A stretch of DNA of 64,000 nt from Symbiodinium natans (lineage: Eukaryota > Sar > Dinophyceae > Suessiales > Symbiodiniaceae), in NCBI GenBank assembly GCA_905221605.1, contig CAJNDS010002519.1, positions 128,501 to 192,500 on the forward strand, given 5' to 3'. Under the pieces are notes generated by a model, which worked only from the letters and a program-made list of their open reading frames with translations, was not told the origin of the DNA and searched no databases. Position numbers and translations under genes: made by a program. How positions within the stretch are numbered: the stretch's first letter is position 1; each line of letters starts with the position of its first letter. Below, piece by piece: positions 41,778 through 52,423 of the stretch.

Positions 41778-41855
41778 GTCAGACGAGTTGGAGAAGCTTG
41801 CTCTCTCCTCAGCGATCGCCGCAGGCTCAGACATTCTTATCGCTGACTGTTGCAG
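41778..41855 (+). CDS. Internal exon, unknown protein
   Basis: Acceptor TTGGGAG|G and donor TTGCAG|GTTGCA. The frame reads SDELEKLALSSAIAAGSDIL, then IADCC. Upstream (41560-41700) the plus frame ASGSEEILLANSARSTDREL may be another exon. Confidence 0.45.
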
Positions 41856-42125
41856 GTTGCAGATTTGGCAGGCGATCGATATCTGTCGATCGAATCCGTC
41901 AGTGTTTCGCCATCACGCTTTGACAGCTAGAGTGATATAGCGGCTGTTGCGTAAGGTGTAGAGAAGCTTTGAAAGCCAGGTGAACAGGCAGGTGAACGCT
42001 GAAAGTCCGTGCTGCGCTCTGTCCACTTTGACGAAGGTCAACTTCTACTTCAGTTGTAGCGCCATTCCGTCTCTGCGGAGCTGCTTGAGGCCATGATTAG
42101 TCAGTCTTTATACTGTCGATCATGA

Positions 42126-42545
42126 TTGGCCAAAGCCTGGTATCCTTTAGTAATACGGTGGCTGCAGACGCTTCAGGCAGCGGGTATTTCAGCATATTTC
42201 AACCTGCCGGGACCCCGCCTTTCAGCAGCACTGCCGTCTGTCAGGAATCCCACCATTGATGCCTTATTCCCCCGCATCATGAAGTTTGAGGAGGACAGTG
42301 GCTCTGAGATATGGATCGGCCTAGTTCCTTTACAAACCTACACCTCCACGCAGGAGCTGCACAGTCCTCTCGCCGCGGACGTCCTGCTTGAACAGACCTG
42401 GCTGGGACGATCCATGGAAAATTTGCTGCAGTGCCATGGCTCCGCAAGTCAGAACCCCATCACAACAGAAGCTGCTGCCACTGTTGGAGAAGGGTTTTCC
42501 GTGCTGCTTCTCTTCAAGCAGACGTGGTGTCAAGAGCTGCGCTGA
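42126..42545 (+). CDS. ORF with coding character, unknown protein
   Basis: A 139-codon plus frame. The middle reads NPTIDALFPRIMKFEEDSGS, then EIWIGLVPLQTY and SPLAADVLLEQTWLGRSMEN, which look like real protein. The listed start is a non-ATG codon, so it is probably one or two exons rather than a complete gene. Confidence 0.45.
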   Translation: MAKAWYPLVIRWLQTLQAAGISAYFNLPGPRLSAALPSVRNPTIDALFPRIMKFEEDSGSEIWIGLVPLQTYTSTQELHSPLAADVLLEQTWLGRSMENLLQCHGSASQNPITTEAAATVGEGFSVLLLFKQTWCQELR

Positions 42546-43009
42546 GGGTTAAGGGGCTTGCGGCAGTGTTCCGTGCACTTGGGAACCTGTTCTGTGTCCT
42601 GAGCGTGCCTAGGTTTTTCGAATGTACTTCGTTGAATTTGCAAGAGCGAGGTGCTTCCAAGGCGAGAAAGTGCTCGTTCGTGGAAAGAAGGCCAAATGCA
42701 CATGAATTGGGATCTGGTGGAGTCCATAGTAGAGCTCAGTGCTTTGTATGCATCCGGCAAACATCTGTGAGTAAATCGCCAGGTTGCGATCCGTATCCTA
42801 AGCCAGATGGCGAATGTCATGGAAGGCCGCTGAACAGAAGCCAAGCATTCTCATGCACGGCAGAATCTCTTGTGCCAAGAATCCTGGCCCTTCTGTTTGG
42901 CCCGCTGGGACCCCCTAGGTCCTAGGTGAGCAGAGGTATCTTAACCAACACCGATCCTTCTCGTCACCCCGTCACCTGTCAGGGCGCTCGTCGTACCAGG
43001 CTCGGCAAG

Positions 43010-43146
43010 AGCGCTGTGGAACGATTCCAGTCTCCACGTGCAGAGGCTCAGAGGGCCCGATGCCCCAGTATGGCAGCGCATTCTGGCAGGACCGGAGCCG
43101 CTGCCGCAAGATGCTCACGTTGAAAGAGGTGGCGGCGGCAGAGGCC
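43010..43146 (+). CDS. Candidate exon, unknown protein
   Basis: After GGCAAG| the frame reads ALWNDSSLHVQRLRGPDAPV, then WQRILAGPEPLPQDAHVER and a Gly run to a stop at 43144. It precedes two better-bounded exons on the same strand. Confidence 0.4.
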
Positions 43147-43400
43147 AGTAGGTGAAGTTGATTTTCTGTTAAGTTGTTCGATGCCGTGCTGTTGTAAGTT
43201 TTCACTCAGTTAAATACTAGCTGCTCTGCTAGCTACTTCGTTACTAGCTGGTCGAAACAAGTCTTCGGCCAAACTGAGGCACTCCCGGCTACCACTACCA
43301 TGTCGTGTAGCAGAGCACAGTTTAGTTTAGTGCTGCCTCCGATCTACTAGTGCTATGATAGTGAGGCCGCGGCTCACCGTGATTTAATCGGTCAAGCCAG

Positions 43401-43469
43401 GCCAAAATGTGGAACGTACACGCCGTGCAGAAAGCGCAGAGGTTCCTGGATAACCAGGTGCCATCTCAA
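43401..43469 (+). CDS. Exon of an unknown gene, phase 0
   Basis: Acceptor AAGCCAG|G at 43400 and donor CTCAA|GTTGCT after 43469. The 69-bp exon encodes 23 codons: AKMWNVHAVQKAQRFLDNQV, then PSQ. It joins in phase to the exon at 43591 across a 121-bp intron, giving a continuous helical segment. Confidence 0.6.
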
Positions 43470-43590
43470 GTTGCTTGTATAGGTCACAGGTGAAGCGTGA
43501 AGTGTGACTGACCAGCATAGACGGGAACAGTGAGCAAGCCGCATTGTCCATGTTACTGTAGTATGCGGAGCAGAGACCCATCTTTTGCAG

Positions 43591-43656
43591 GAGTGGGAAG
43601 ACCGCATCGCACAGGCCATGACGTTGGCTGATATTGTAGCTCGTGCTTTCAGACGA
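43591..43656 (+). CDS. Following exon of the same gene, phase 0
   Basis: Acceptor TCTTTTGCAG|G at 43590 and donor AGACGA|GTACGA after 43656. The 66-bp exon encodes EWEDRIAQAMTLADIVARAF, then RR. With the preceding exon it forms a long charged helix. Further downstream 43990-44120 is open in two frames and may hold the next exon. Confidence 0.6.
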
Positions 43657-44342
43657 GTACGAACTATGGAGTCTGTTGCTGTTATTGCTGCGGCTTGCAA
43701 AAACTCTCAGCCACGCCTGGCATACCAGTCCATGCCATGTGCTCGGAATGAATGGCGGCGGCTTCCGTCCTTGTCATCACGAGACCTAAACCAGTACTTA
43801 AAGCCCCAGCTGGGTGTGGCAAGAGCCTCTCCCAAAATCCGAACCCCCAACAGCTTCAAAAACCAAAGTTCTGAGCTGCCCTGCAGGCGCAGCAGTTCGT
43901 CAGCGCTGGCGGCCCTGCTCGTTTGCAGGTGCTTCCTTTCTAAGAGCTGCGTGCTCTTGTCTCGTACTCGGGAGGCCTTATACGATGTTAAAGGTGAATA
44001 TAGGAGGATTCGCGTTTGGGTCTGCGAGGAGCTTTCTGGGACCAACATTCGTGTGCAAAGTTCTGAAGCGGTATGGAAAGCGGGCCAATCATTTTCAGTG
44101 TTCGTGAAATTTGGATTAATGAACCAGCAAGGCCAACAACGAGGGATCTCACATGTCAAGGTTGGGGTCTGCAAAAGCGGGAGCCAGATAGATCTGTGGG
44201 CAGACCGACCTTTTAGCAACACTTGTGACATACGGTGAATTTGGATCCGGAGCTTGATGTTACACACCCACACACTGCAACGACAATCAATATCCCTCAT
44301 CCCAACAGCAAGACCCTGGCTCTTTCCCTTTGTCCATCACAG

Positions 44343-44438
44343 CGTTGCATGTTTGCAAGGACTTCTTGCTGGATCTTGCCGCGAAGGAGCGTGAGGAGTA
44401 CTACCTTGACCAGTACCTGAAGGCTTATTGGGGTTCAG
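44343..44438 (+). CDS. Internal exon, unknown protein
   Basis: Acceptor CATCACAG| at 44342 and donor TTCAG|GTCAGA after 44438. The frame reads ALHVCKDFLLDLAAKEREEY, then YLDQYLKAYWGSG. Acidic helix with Tyr/Trp, clearly coding. It may belong to the gene of 43.4-43.7 kb. Confidence 0.55.
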
Positions 44439-44899
44439 GTCAGAGGTGGGAGGCTGTTTCTCAGCTTTGGACTGCAGCTTTTTCGCATGAGCTACATGGA
44501 GTTCTTTGAGCGAGCCTTGAGTTGTTCCTTCTGAACATGACAGACATGTCACTGCGGACCTTTTGAGAGCGCGGTGATTCGTCAATATGCCTCACTGCCC
44601 TCATAATTACGTATGATGATATCTCCACAGTCATGCCAGAGAGCTTGACATCGAGTCTGTAAGACATCCGTAGTGTCAGTCGAGGCATTGCCATGCTTGT
44701 GTCAGGCTGGGGACAAGCCCGGAGCTATTCTGATTGAGGCCGAAGGGAAGAAGGCCTGCCAAAAAACTCTAGAAGCCCAGATAAACCTTACAGGTGTCCA
44801 ACTGCGCGGCTTCGGTTTGCCCACAACTTTCGAGACTCGTTTGTCGTGGTACAGCGCAACACATGCTGCGATACTGACTGGCTCATGAGCGTCACCAGG

Positions 44900-45850
44900 T
44901 CGGTGGCAAAGGTTCAGAAGCGTTGTGGTGGTTGTTGATGGTGTTGGTGGTGAGGGTGTTGGGTGTGGTGTCACAGCGCCGTGCAGATAGCTCCGAACTG
45001 CACATAGTGTTCATCAACACCAGGATGATGCCCCCCCCCCCCCCCCGAAATGATTTGTGTTTGACTTTCTTCTGTTTCTATATTCATCTGATCCGGGCTG
45101 GGTGGCCTGTTTCCGACAAAAAGCCCGGCAGACCCTAAGATGCCTCAAAAACCAAGCTTCTGAGCCTAGTCCGTCCCACCCTCAGATCCTACAACTTTTG
45201 AGGTCCCTTATAATTATAAGCTTAAAATAGCTTAAGCCAACCCAAGGTCCTATAAGGCTTATCCACACCCTCTAGACTCTACACGCTAAAGTTCCTTCTC
45301 GCTAGCGGCGACCGCGATGCGCTTTTTCCTCATCTGGCCGTAGGCTGCGGTGCTCGAGCAGAAGGGTGAGGCACCCTGTTCCCAAGGAATTCAAGAATTT
45401 TTGAAGATTTCCGAAGGCCGTTGGCCAGCTTTCATAGCTTTCATGCCGGCTTGGGGGTCAGCTTTGGGAACAAATCAGATGCAGTCCATAGGAGTCCCAG
45501 CCGCCCCAATCAAACTGTGCATTCTGAAAGCTCGAACCCGTATCCGCCGTCCACTAGCTTCCGCCGGAACCTGCAGCCCAATTGCGGCCCAATCCCTGCA
45601 CTTCTAGACCCAGTTATTTGCAAATGGTGGGACTATAGATGTTTTGGATAGAGGGTCGCCCGAATCACAGCCGATGGGGGTGTTCCGTAGGAAGTCCGGA
45701 CAAGGTCCCAAGAGTGTCCACAAGCCCAAAGCAGGGCGGGGGGGGGCGGGGGGGGGGGCATTCGGTGTCAGTCCCTGCCTGCAGCATCCTGGAGCCCAGA
45801 GCACTAGAGCGAGTCAGGTCGAGAACACGATCAAAGAGCAGGGCTACTGA
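44900..45850. other. Intergenic sequence with simple repeats
   Basis: No convincing exon. A C run lies at 45031-45046 and a G-rich run at 45737-45759. The next gene begins near 45.9 kb. Confidence 0.45.
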
Positions 45851-45906
45851 ATCCGAGCAAATGCACCCAAAAAGGCCTCCTAAAAGCGTTTTGCGGACTT
45901 AAGTGC

Positions 45907-46193
45907 GTGGATGAGATTGAAACGAGTGTTTTGGAGGAGCTTCATCGCGATGAGGCCTTGGAGGTGGACATGCGACCTGGAAGCAGCCAAGGCTTAAGGG
46001 CTCCCACACGCTCTTCAAGCTCTCTGAGCCATAGCGATTTGAAGTGCTTCGGACGGAGTCGAATTGTGACACGGAAGGATCCAGACTTTGCAGTCGACAA
46101 CTTTCTCACCATCGCATTCCATCGCCATCTTGACTCTCTGGCCCAAGGCAAGCAAGGTGCCGCAGAAAATGTGCAGCACCGGCGTTTTATGTT
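45907..46193 (+). CDS. Ankyrin-repeat channel gene: upstream exon
   Basis: The frame reads VDEIETSVLEELHRDEALEV, then DMRPGSSQGLRAPTRSSSSL and FLTIAFHRHLDSLAQGKQGA. Acidic helix then a Ser-rich linker, coding in character. It is open upstream without an ATG, so it is probably not the first exon. Its frame differs from that of the next exon. The junction may use a GC or GT donor before about 46193 and the acceptor ATCTAG| near 46234. Confidence 0.5.
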
Positions 46194-46201
46194 AACCTTC
46201 G

Positions 46202-47472
46202 ATGGCCTCGCTCGGCCTTTCCTGGCCGCTATCTAGTGGATTGCGGAAAGACCATGGCAACGAGGCTGGAGCGCCCTCGCTCGACGCAGCCGAAGACGCT
46301 GTGACAGTCGTAGTTGTGGGTGGGCTGCCTGCCTGGCTGCAAAGCACAGCTTTTCAACGTGACTTGACACAACGCGTCCAGCACGATTTGCATACCTTCG
46401 GCCTGATCCGTGGCAATGTGGCAGTCTTCCAGAGGCAGGCGGAGTTGCAGATTCAAGACCATGGCGAGAGCTTGCATTGGTTCACCGAAGCTCCGCATGC
46501 AGGTGTCCGATTGACCCTCCAGATGGAATTTGCCAGCCAGTGGCCGGTTCTTAAGTCCATCAATGTGGACTGCAAGATCCATGGAGAGACTTCTTTGGTC
46601 CATCTGTTTAGCACCACCGGTACCATGGGTGAATGGGCCGATGATGTCTGGTCAGCTCGAACGCACTGGGAGCAGAGGCTATTGTCCGGGCTAGCTCAAC
46701 ACTCCAGGAGGCACGAGAAGCGGGATGCCGCTGCGGCTGCTGACACTGCAATAGCCTTCGTGAAGTCCTCGGTGTGGAATTTCATATCAGAAAGCCAGAC
46801 ACTCAAAACGGGCCAGGCGGTCGAGACATCTGAAGAGTCAGTTTGGCAACAGTATGGGCCAGCAGCTTTGGCCCAGCTGCTGTCAGAACTTATTCTGAAC
46901 TCCGCCATGAAGATGTCCGCAAACTTCCTGCGCAGCACCATGCAGGATACGCTGACAACTTTGCCCTTCTGGCCAGCAGATCAGTTGAATCTCCAAGAGC
47001 ACTTCCCGCCGCTGCAACAGCAAGACATGTATGTCGACTTAGACAAGCAGCTGTTTCCGGACTTGTTCCTTAGATTGGCCGCCGTAGTGTGGACAGCAGC
47101 CTTTCAGGGTATCTCTACACTGCGGCAGGCACTCGACGAGCTGAGGCGGCGTGGCATGCCATTAGTCAGGCTTGCCCTGCACACACCCATCCTCTACAAA
47201 TCTGGGGGGAGGCACAGAAGCTTGTCTGGTCCGCTTCTGATGTTTGTAGTTGATCAGCTGAACCAGTCGGATGTGGCCACAGAGATGCTGCATGCATTGA
47301 TCGCGAGCAGTGCAGATCCGAATGCCAACTACGTTCTCTTCCCTACCGGCAAGCACAAGGCAATTGGAAGGTTCCCTCTCCTGTGTCTTGCAGGGAATCG
47401 GCAAGCCCATGGGCTTGCTGAGACTCTGCTTCGCACTAGGGCGGATGCCAACCAGGACTGCTTAAGTCATTC
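46202..47472 (+). CDS. Ankyrin-repeat channel gene: large N-terminal exon
   Basis: Open for over 420 codons. An ATG is at 46202, although splicing from the upstream exon is possible. The first 250 residues (VTVVVVGGLPAWLQSTAFQR and so on) form an unrecognised domain. The last 90 contain ankyrin-type helices: LLMFVVDQLNQSDVATEMLH, then ALIASSADPNANYVLF and GLAETLLRTRADANQ. The frame continues to a stop at 47489, but the ankyrin pattern breaks after ADANQ. A donor CAG|GACTGC at 47455 or so would restore it with the next exon. Confidence 0.7.
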
Positions 47473-47595
47473 CTGTCGGTATCATCCTTGAAAAAGAAAC
47501 AATGTAGGAGCTTGAGTCGCAGTCTTTTGCTTATGAGCTAAGCTGCAAAGCCTTTTGATAACGAAGCAGACCATTCATCTTGACACACGTGGAAG

Positions 47596-48580
47596 GAGAT
47601 CACGCTGAATTATTTCCCTCACGGCGGCAATGCACTGTGGAGCGCTGTGTGGGGAAGCGACTATGGCATGATCCGATTGCTGCTAACCTTTGGCGATGCT
47701 GACGTGAATGTACGTGCCTGGCACCCAGATGCTCCACCACTCACGGGACAGGCCAGACATTTGCAGTTGCTATCGTTGGCCTCAACGGCCTTAGATGCTG
47801 AACATGTGCAGCTCTTGCTTGAGTGCAAAGCAGACTTTCAAGCGGAGTTGACGCCGACCTTTGCTGCTTGTCATGCTGAAGTTACCAGACTGTTGGCGAG
47901 CCACGTGGCCTACAGCCATCCTGCAACCATTGTGCACAGATGCGATGAACTGAATGGGACCTGTGGAGTTTGGATACACTGGGTTTTTCAAGAAGTAGCA
48001 GCCGACATCACGTCCAAACGGCTCTTCCGCACTGCCTTGTCAGCGGCAGGAGCTGATCCGGAGTTGCGCCGTTCCTTTATGCGACTGCTGTGTGATCTCA
48101 TCCAGCGCCTCCCAGCGGCTGCGGCAGAGCTGCTTGACAACATTGCTTTGCAGAGCCCGCAGGTCCAGGAGCCAGGCCGGCATCCGTTGAGAACGCGATG
48201 CCGCTTCCGGGCACGTGAGTGCCACACGGCATACATCGCAGAAACCAGGTGGGCGCCATCCGGCACCAAGTTTCAAAACAGGCTTGCACCACCAGCGAGA
48301 GAAGCTGGGGAACGGTTCCTTTGGCTGTTTCCGTCAATGCGACAAGTTGAGTTCTGTGATATTCAGCTGGTCGACATTCCATGTCTCATTGATGCTAAAG
48401 TACTGGGAGCTCTTCGGGCATTGCCATGGGAGACCCTGGTGATGTTGCTCAATGAAAGCATTGTCTTCCAAGCATTGGTGGATCACGTGTGGAGAGATGG
48501 TATGCGACGGTGTCACTATGTGCAGGCCTCAACCTCGCTCATCCAGTTCTGCTGCTTGCTAATTTGGTGGCAGAGGCGCG
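47596..48580 (+). CDS. Ankyrin-repeat channel gene: ankyrin and S1 exon
   Basis: Acceptor GTGGAAG|G at 47595 opens EITLNYFPHGGNALWSAVWG, then MIRLLLTFGDADVNVRAWHP and EHVQLLLECKADFQAELTPT, continuing the ankyrin stack. After about 200 residues the segment FQALVDHVWRDGMRRCHYVQ, then STSLIQFCCLLIWWQ resembles the pre-S1 helix and S1 of TRP-type channels. The frame closes at 48592, so a donor lies just before. Confidence 0.7.
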
Positions 48581-48734
48581 ATGCATATGGCTAAACTTTA
48601 GAAAACAACTGTTGAGCTGGTCCACTTTGAATGTTTGCATAGGTTGTGTGGGGCCCATGTTCAGTGACCACGCGTTAGTGCTATACTACACTGCTCAACC
48701 AGTTTGACCCAAGTGTGGAGTACGGGTAGCACAC

Positions 48735-49250
48735 TTGCCTGCTGCAGCGTCGCCTCCGCAGCCCAGAACAAGTAGCAGAAAATGGAAGGGCTTGTGCAGA
48801 GTGTGCAGGACGGAGAGCATTGCAAAGGCGATTTGCTGGGCAGTATTTGTGGCTGCGGTGGCCTTCCAAGTGTCTAGCATCATGCTCACACTTCATCGAC
48901 GTTCAGTGCCGTCGCTGCAACGCGTCGTGCATGCCGGCATGGGTGTGCACTTGGCGGCTTCTGCCTGGCTGGCGTGGCAAGATACCCAGCAAGATGAGAA
49001 TTACAGGTCATCCATGGCGGTGAATGTGGTTGCCTGCATTGCGTCTGTAGTATACAGTTGTCGCGTGTTGCAGCCATTTGGAATACGAGTCGGCCAGAGC
49101 CTCCTGCCCATCTTGAACTCAGTTGGCAGGCGCGAGTTTGCTGCAATGGCGATGCTCATCTTTGTCACTTTGTTCGCCACTGCTCTTTACGTTTGCATCG
49201 AATTCGACACAGACGTTGAAGGCGCCACCCCTCAGTTCATGCTCAAGCCT
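48735..49250 (+). CDS. Ankyrin-repeat channel gene: S2-S5 exon
   Basis: The frame is hydrophobic in blocks: AICWAVFVAAVAFQVSSIML (S2), AGMGVHLAASAWLAWQ (S3), MAVNVVACIASVVYSCRVLQ (S4), a linker GIRVGQSLLPILNSVGR and EFAAMAMLIFVTLFATALYV (S5). The S4-S5 linker pattern (R-x-G-x-x-L-L-P-I) is typical of TRP/polycystin and voltage-gated channels. S4 lacks the regular Arg series of voltage sensors. Exon start is uncertain; the frame is open from 48708. Confidence 0.65.
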
Positions 49251-49370
49251 TGAAAGCCTGCATCGGCCCCACAACTTGTCTTCCACTAGGCCTCGAGAAA
49301 CAAAATCACTTAAGAATATAGGCCCTGACTCATATAAACCTTTTTAACCAACTTCCAAGCGTTTGCCTAG

Positions 49371-50068
49371 GCTTCGCGCAAGCAGCTTTCCAAACCTGGC
49401 AGACTTTGATTGTGGGTGAGCCAGCTCTGGTGAATGCCAATGACGAAACTGGAAGGAATGTGACTCGCTTCCTGGCAATCGCCTTGTTTTTCTTCGCGTG
49501 CAACACGGTGCTCATGAACATTTTCATTAATGTGACCGGCTCCGTGTACGTGCAAGAGACGGCCAATACTGTGGGAAGCTTTCAGGCAGAACGCCTTCGC
49601 ATTTGCGAGGAGGCAGTGGCCGGAACGCACTTCGCCCGCTGCGCAGTCTTCATCGAATTCTTGGTGGCTTGGTGCCTTTGGCTTCTTGTCAGGCTTCTCA
49701 CTACGAGTGCCGTGAATGCTTTGAACATACTGATTGCCATGATGTGTTGGATCGTCGGCTTCTGCTGGCAGTGGCACTTGGCAAGGCAAGCAGGCGCTTC
49801 GATTGACAGCTTTGAAGGATCTTCGCTGTCAGGGCAACCTGTCACTGCATTGCGGTACCTGTGGATCTGCCGGCCAACGGACCATGCAGGAGTTCACTCT
49901 GCTACCAGGCGTCGCAGCATCAGAATCCGAAGCCCTAGAGCAGAGGATCGCAGTCCGTTGGCCCACGTTCGAGCTCTGCAGTCAAGATTTGAACGGCGTC
50001 GGCAGTATGCTTCCGACGACCTGACTCCGAGTCCTCCGTCACGGTCAATGACATTTGTTGAGTTTTGA
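49371..50068 (+). CDS. Ankyrin-repeat channel gene: pore, S6 and C-terminal exon
   Basis: Acceptor TTTGCCTAG|G at 49370. The frame begins FAQAAFQTWQTLIVGEPALV, a pore-helix and selectivity-filter-like segment, then FLAIALFFFACNTVLMNIFI and NVTGSVYVQE, which is S6. It continues with two more hydrophobic spans (AVFIEFLVAWCLWLLVRLLT and VNALNILIAMMCWIVGFCWQ) and an Arg/Ser-rich tail ending at TGA 50066. The product would be an ankyrin-repeat cation channel of TRP-like architecture; family name is inferred from layout. Confidence 0.65.
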
Positions 50069-50489
50069 AGGCTTCATAGATCATTTGCGAACCCCTAGGG
50101 TCTTCGCGCGTGTTTGGGGATGGCATGTGCTGCAAACAGCGTCTCTACTCGTAGGTAAAATCTTCTTGTGGATCCTTTCGCTGCTTGGTAGGATAGTTCG
50201 GCAGGGGCAGTGGCCTTTGCCTGCAGTCAGAGACCGGACAAGTGTTCTGGTGGTTGCCCAAAAAAGCCGTGAGCATCCGAGGCGGTGTTTGAGCTGCGCA
50301 TGTGCCATGCGCGCGGATGTAGCTCCCCCTTGGAAGACATTCAGTTTTGCCTTCTGTTCTTTGCTCGCTTTAGTCGTAATCTTAAAGCCAGCCCAGCAAT
50401 GCCGAGAACTGAGCGGAGAATCTCTGGACATAAGGGCGTCAAACTGCTCTTGCAAGATTTGCAAGATTTGGCAAAGCCCCTGAACAAGG

Positions 50490-50672
50490 CAGCAAGACGA
50501 TGACAACATATACGAGAAGTCTGCAGGGAGGGAGGCTCTGATGATCGCCATGCAGCGCGAAGAGGCCAAGGGCTTGTGCAAATGCAGGAAGACGAACTTG
50601 TGGACGATAATGGTTCTGGCAGCATTTCTTGCTGCAGCGGTTTGCCGAATGTTGCATAGTATCCTGCTTTGA
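50490..50672 (+). CDS. Terminal exon of a tail-anchored protein
   Basis: The frame reads DDDNIYEKSAGREALMIAMQ, then REEAKGLCKCRKTNLWTIMV and LAAFLAAAVCRMLHSILL with stop. A charged helix, a Cys/Lys/Arg junction and one hydrophobic C-terminal span fit a tail-anchored membrane protein. Directly upstream another frame (50370-50490) ends PLNKAARR and may be the preceding exon or a frameshifted part. The 249-codon minus frame across it is taken as a shadow. Confidence 0.45.
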   Translation, partial: QQDDDNIYEKSAGREALMIAMQREEAKGLCKCRKTNLWTIMVLAAFLAAAVCRMLHSILL

Positions 50673-50805
50673 TCCCCTGGAGGACGTGCTGGACGACGAT
50701 CAAGCGGGACTTTTTGTGCTCCGTCCTGACAGCTTGGCCTGGGACGAGGCAACCAGATGTCGTGCAGCTCTGTGGGTGCTAAATCGCGAGCCAATCCGGC
50801 TGTCG

Positions 50806-50826
50806 AACACACACACACACACACAC
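50806..50826. repeat. (CA)n microsatellite at the edge of a dispersed repeat
   Basis: Nine CA units directly before the repeat starting at 50826. Shorter (CA)n tracts also lie at 51650-51661. Confidence 0.85.
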
Positions 50827-51665
50827 TCATGGAATCCTCCCTCTGTTATCCCTATCTCAGTTCACATGCTTCTGCATTCAGGGCTCTGGATCAAGTCAAA
50901 CCTGAGCGCATCAGGCCGACGTGAAAACTTGCGAAACAGATTTGCAGGTACGTCAGTGCTGGCCGGGGACTCGGGGACCAACAGGCCACATAAACACAAA
51001 GATCCTATCACGGGGATCTGCGCCCACCATCACCCAGGCTTTCCAGGAAGGAGCTATCTCATCTACATGCGAGCATGGGCATCTCTTGTTAGTGTGCCGG
51101 GCTCATTTTAGGGGTATCATGACTGCACAGTGGGGATTCCGTAGGTGTCGTGCCTTAATTGCATCACCACTAGGCAGCGGATTCTTGGCGGGAAAAAAAT
51201 CGTAGGATCTTTATGTGACAATTAAAACACAAGCGAGCAAAACTTTGTAGGATCTTTATGTGGGTGCCAAAAACCAAGGGACCGCTGAAGGAGAACGCAA
51301 ACCCACGTAAGGGTCCCACTAAAAAAATCTCAGGATTCCGCAGCTGGTTTCTGCGGCCCTGGTGCCCTAAGATACGACCGTTCCGTAAAACCGCAGACTC
51401 GCTACACTGCTGCTCCCTCTCCTGCAGCAGTAGGGAAGCACCCATTCCAGCTAATTTTTAACTTTGCGGCAAGTGTGCCTGCAGAGGCTGTCCTGGATGC
51501 CTGCAAGATCTTTATGTGGAAGTTTCTTTACCTGTCCAATTTCTTCCCTAGGGAACTGATATCCCCCTCACTCACGTAGCTTCGTTGGGCTTGTTCTGTG
51601 AGTGAGAGCCATGTCCCCCTGCTTGAACTCTTGGTAGACAGAGGTTGTCACACACACACACAAAG
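50826..51665 (+). repeat. Dispersed repeat, copy 1 (with insertion)
   Basis: 50826-50957 and 51570-51665 match copy 2 at 52424-52650 at roughly 90% or more by eye. Between them lies about 610 bp absent from copy 2. A conserved frame reads HSWNPPSVIPISVHMLLHSG, then LWIKSNLSASGRRENL. Confidence 0.75.
50958..51569. mobile_element. Insertion of about 610 bp inside repeat copy 1
   Basis: Present in copy 1 and absent in copy 2. It contains AGGATCTTTATGTG at 51204 and 51249, AGATCTTTATGTG at 51506, and an inverted relative near its left end (CACATAAACACAAAGATCCT, 50987-51006). No long ORF and no obvious target-site duplication. It could be a non-autonomous element, or the difference could be a deletion in copy 2. 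Confidence 0.4.
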
Positions 51666-52271
51666 CCACAAGGGCAATTTGAAACGCAGAACAGAGAGAC
51701 ACTGAGCAACTGTGACATCCCTGGTCAGGCGGCTGGCCGCTTCGCCTTGAAACTTCTTCAAGACGAAAAAGCGGGAAAGCAGAGAAAACTCCTGTCCGGA
51801 ATAGCTTCAGACCCGGAAATTGAAAAGAAAACGGGCATTGCTTGACGGAATCTGACAGTATGCCACCAAAACAGGCATCCGTCATAGTGCATCGCGGAGC
51901 AACTCGAGACGAAAGCAGCGAAAAGCAAACACAGACTCACAGAACAAAAGAATGGATGGCGCATTCAGTTCGCAGGTCTTGCGTGAGCCTGCCGGAGCCC
52001 CGAAGCGCCTGTCCATAAGCTCTCAGCATCTACTGATCGCAGGTCTTACGAAACTGCCGCAGCCGAGTAATGCTGGCTACAAGAGAAATAAGCAAACAAA
52101 CCGCGGCTTGCAGCGCAGGCGTCTGAAAAAAATCATTGGTTACCCAGCCCCTTCTCGAGTCCAATCACCTCGCTTCCATGAGCGACACAGCGCTTCAAAA
52201 ACATGCTTCTTGACAAAAGCATGTCACGGCAAGCTGATAGTCATCTTGGATCTATTCAAGACGAGCAAGAG

Positions 52272-52360
52272 GGTCCATTCAGGACATGCTCATCTGAGGT
52301 CCATTCAGGACATGACGGTTTCTGAGGTCCGCGATAGGACAACCATCTTGAGGTCCGATC
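52272..52360. repeat. Short tandem repeat GGTCCATTCAGGACATG
   Basis: Two exact 17-bp copies (52272 and 52298) spaced 26 bp, followed by two more diverged units beginning AGGTCCG. Confidence 0.8.
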
Positions 52361-52423
52361 AGGGACAATCAATGATAGGCAATCCTATCGCAGGTGTAGC
52401 GATAAACGAAATACACCTGGAAC

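Noticed and set aside
50081-50830. 249-codon minus-strand ORF
   Set aside because: It overlaps a more convincing plus-strand terminal exon and starts inside a (CA)n repeat.
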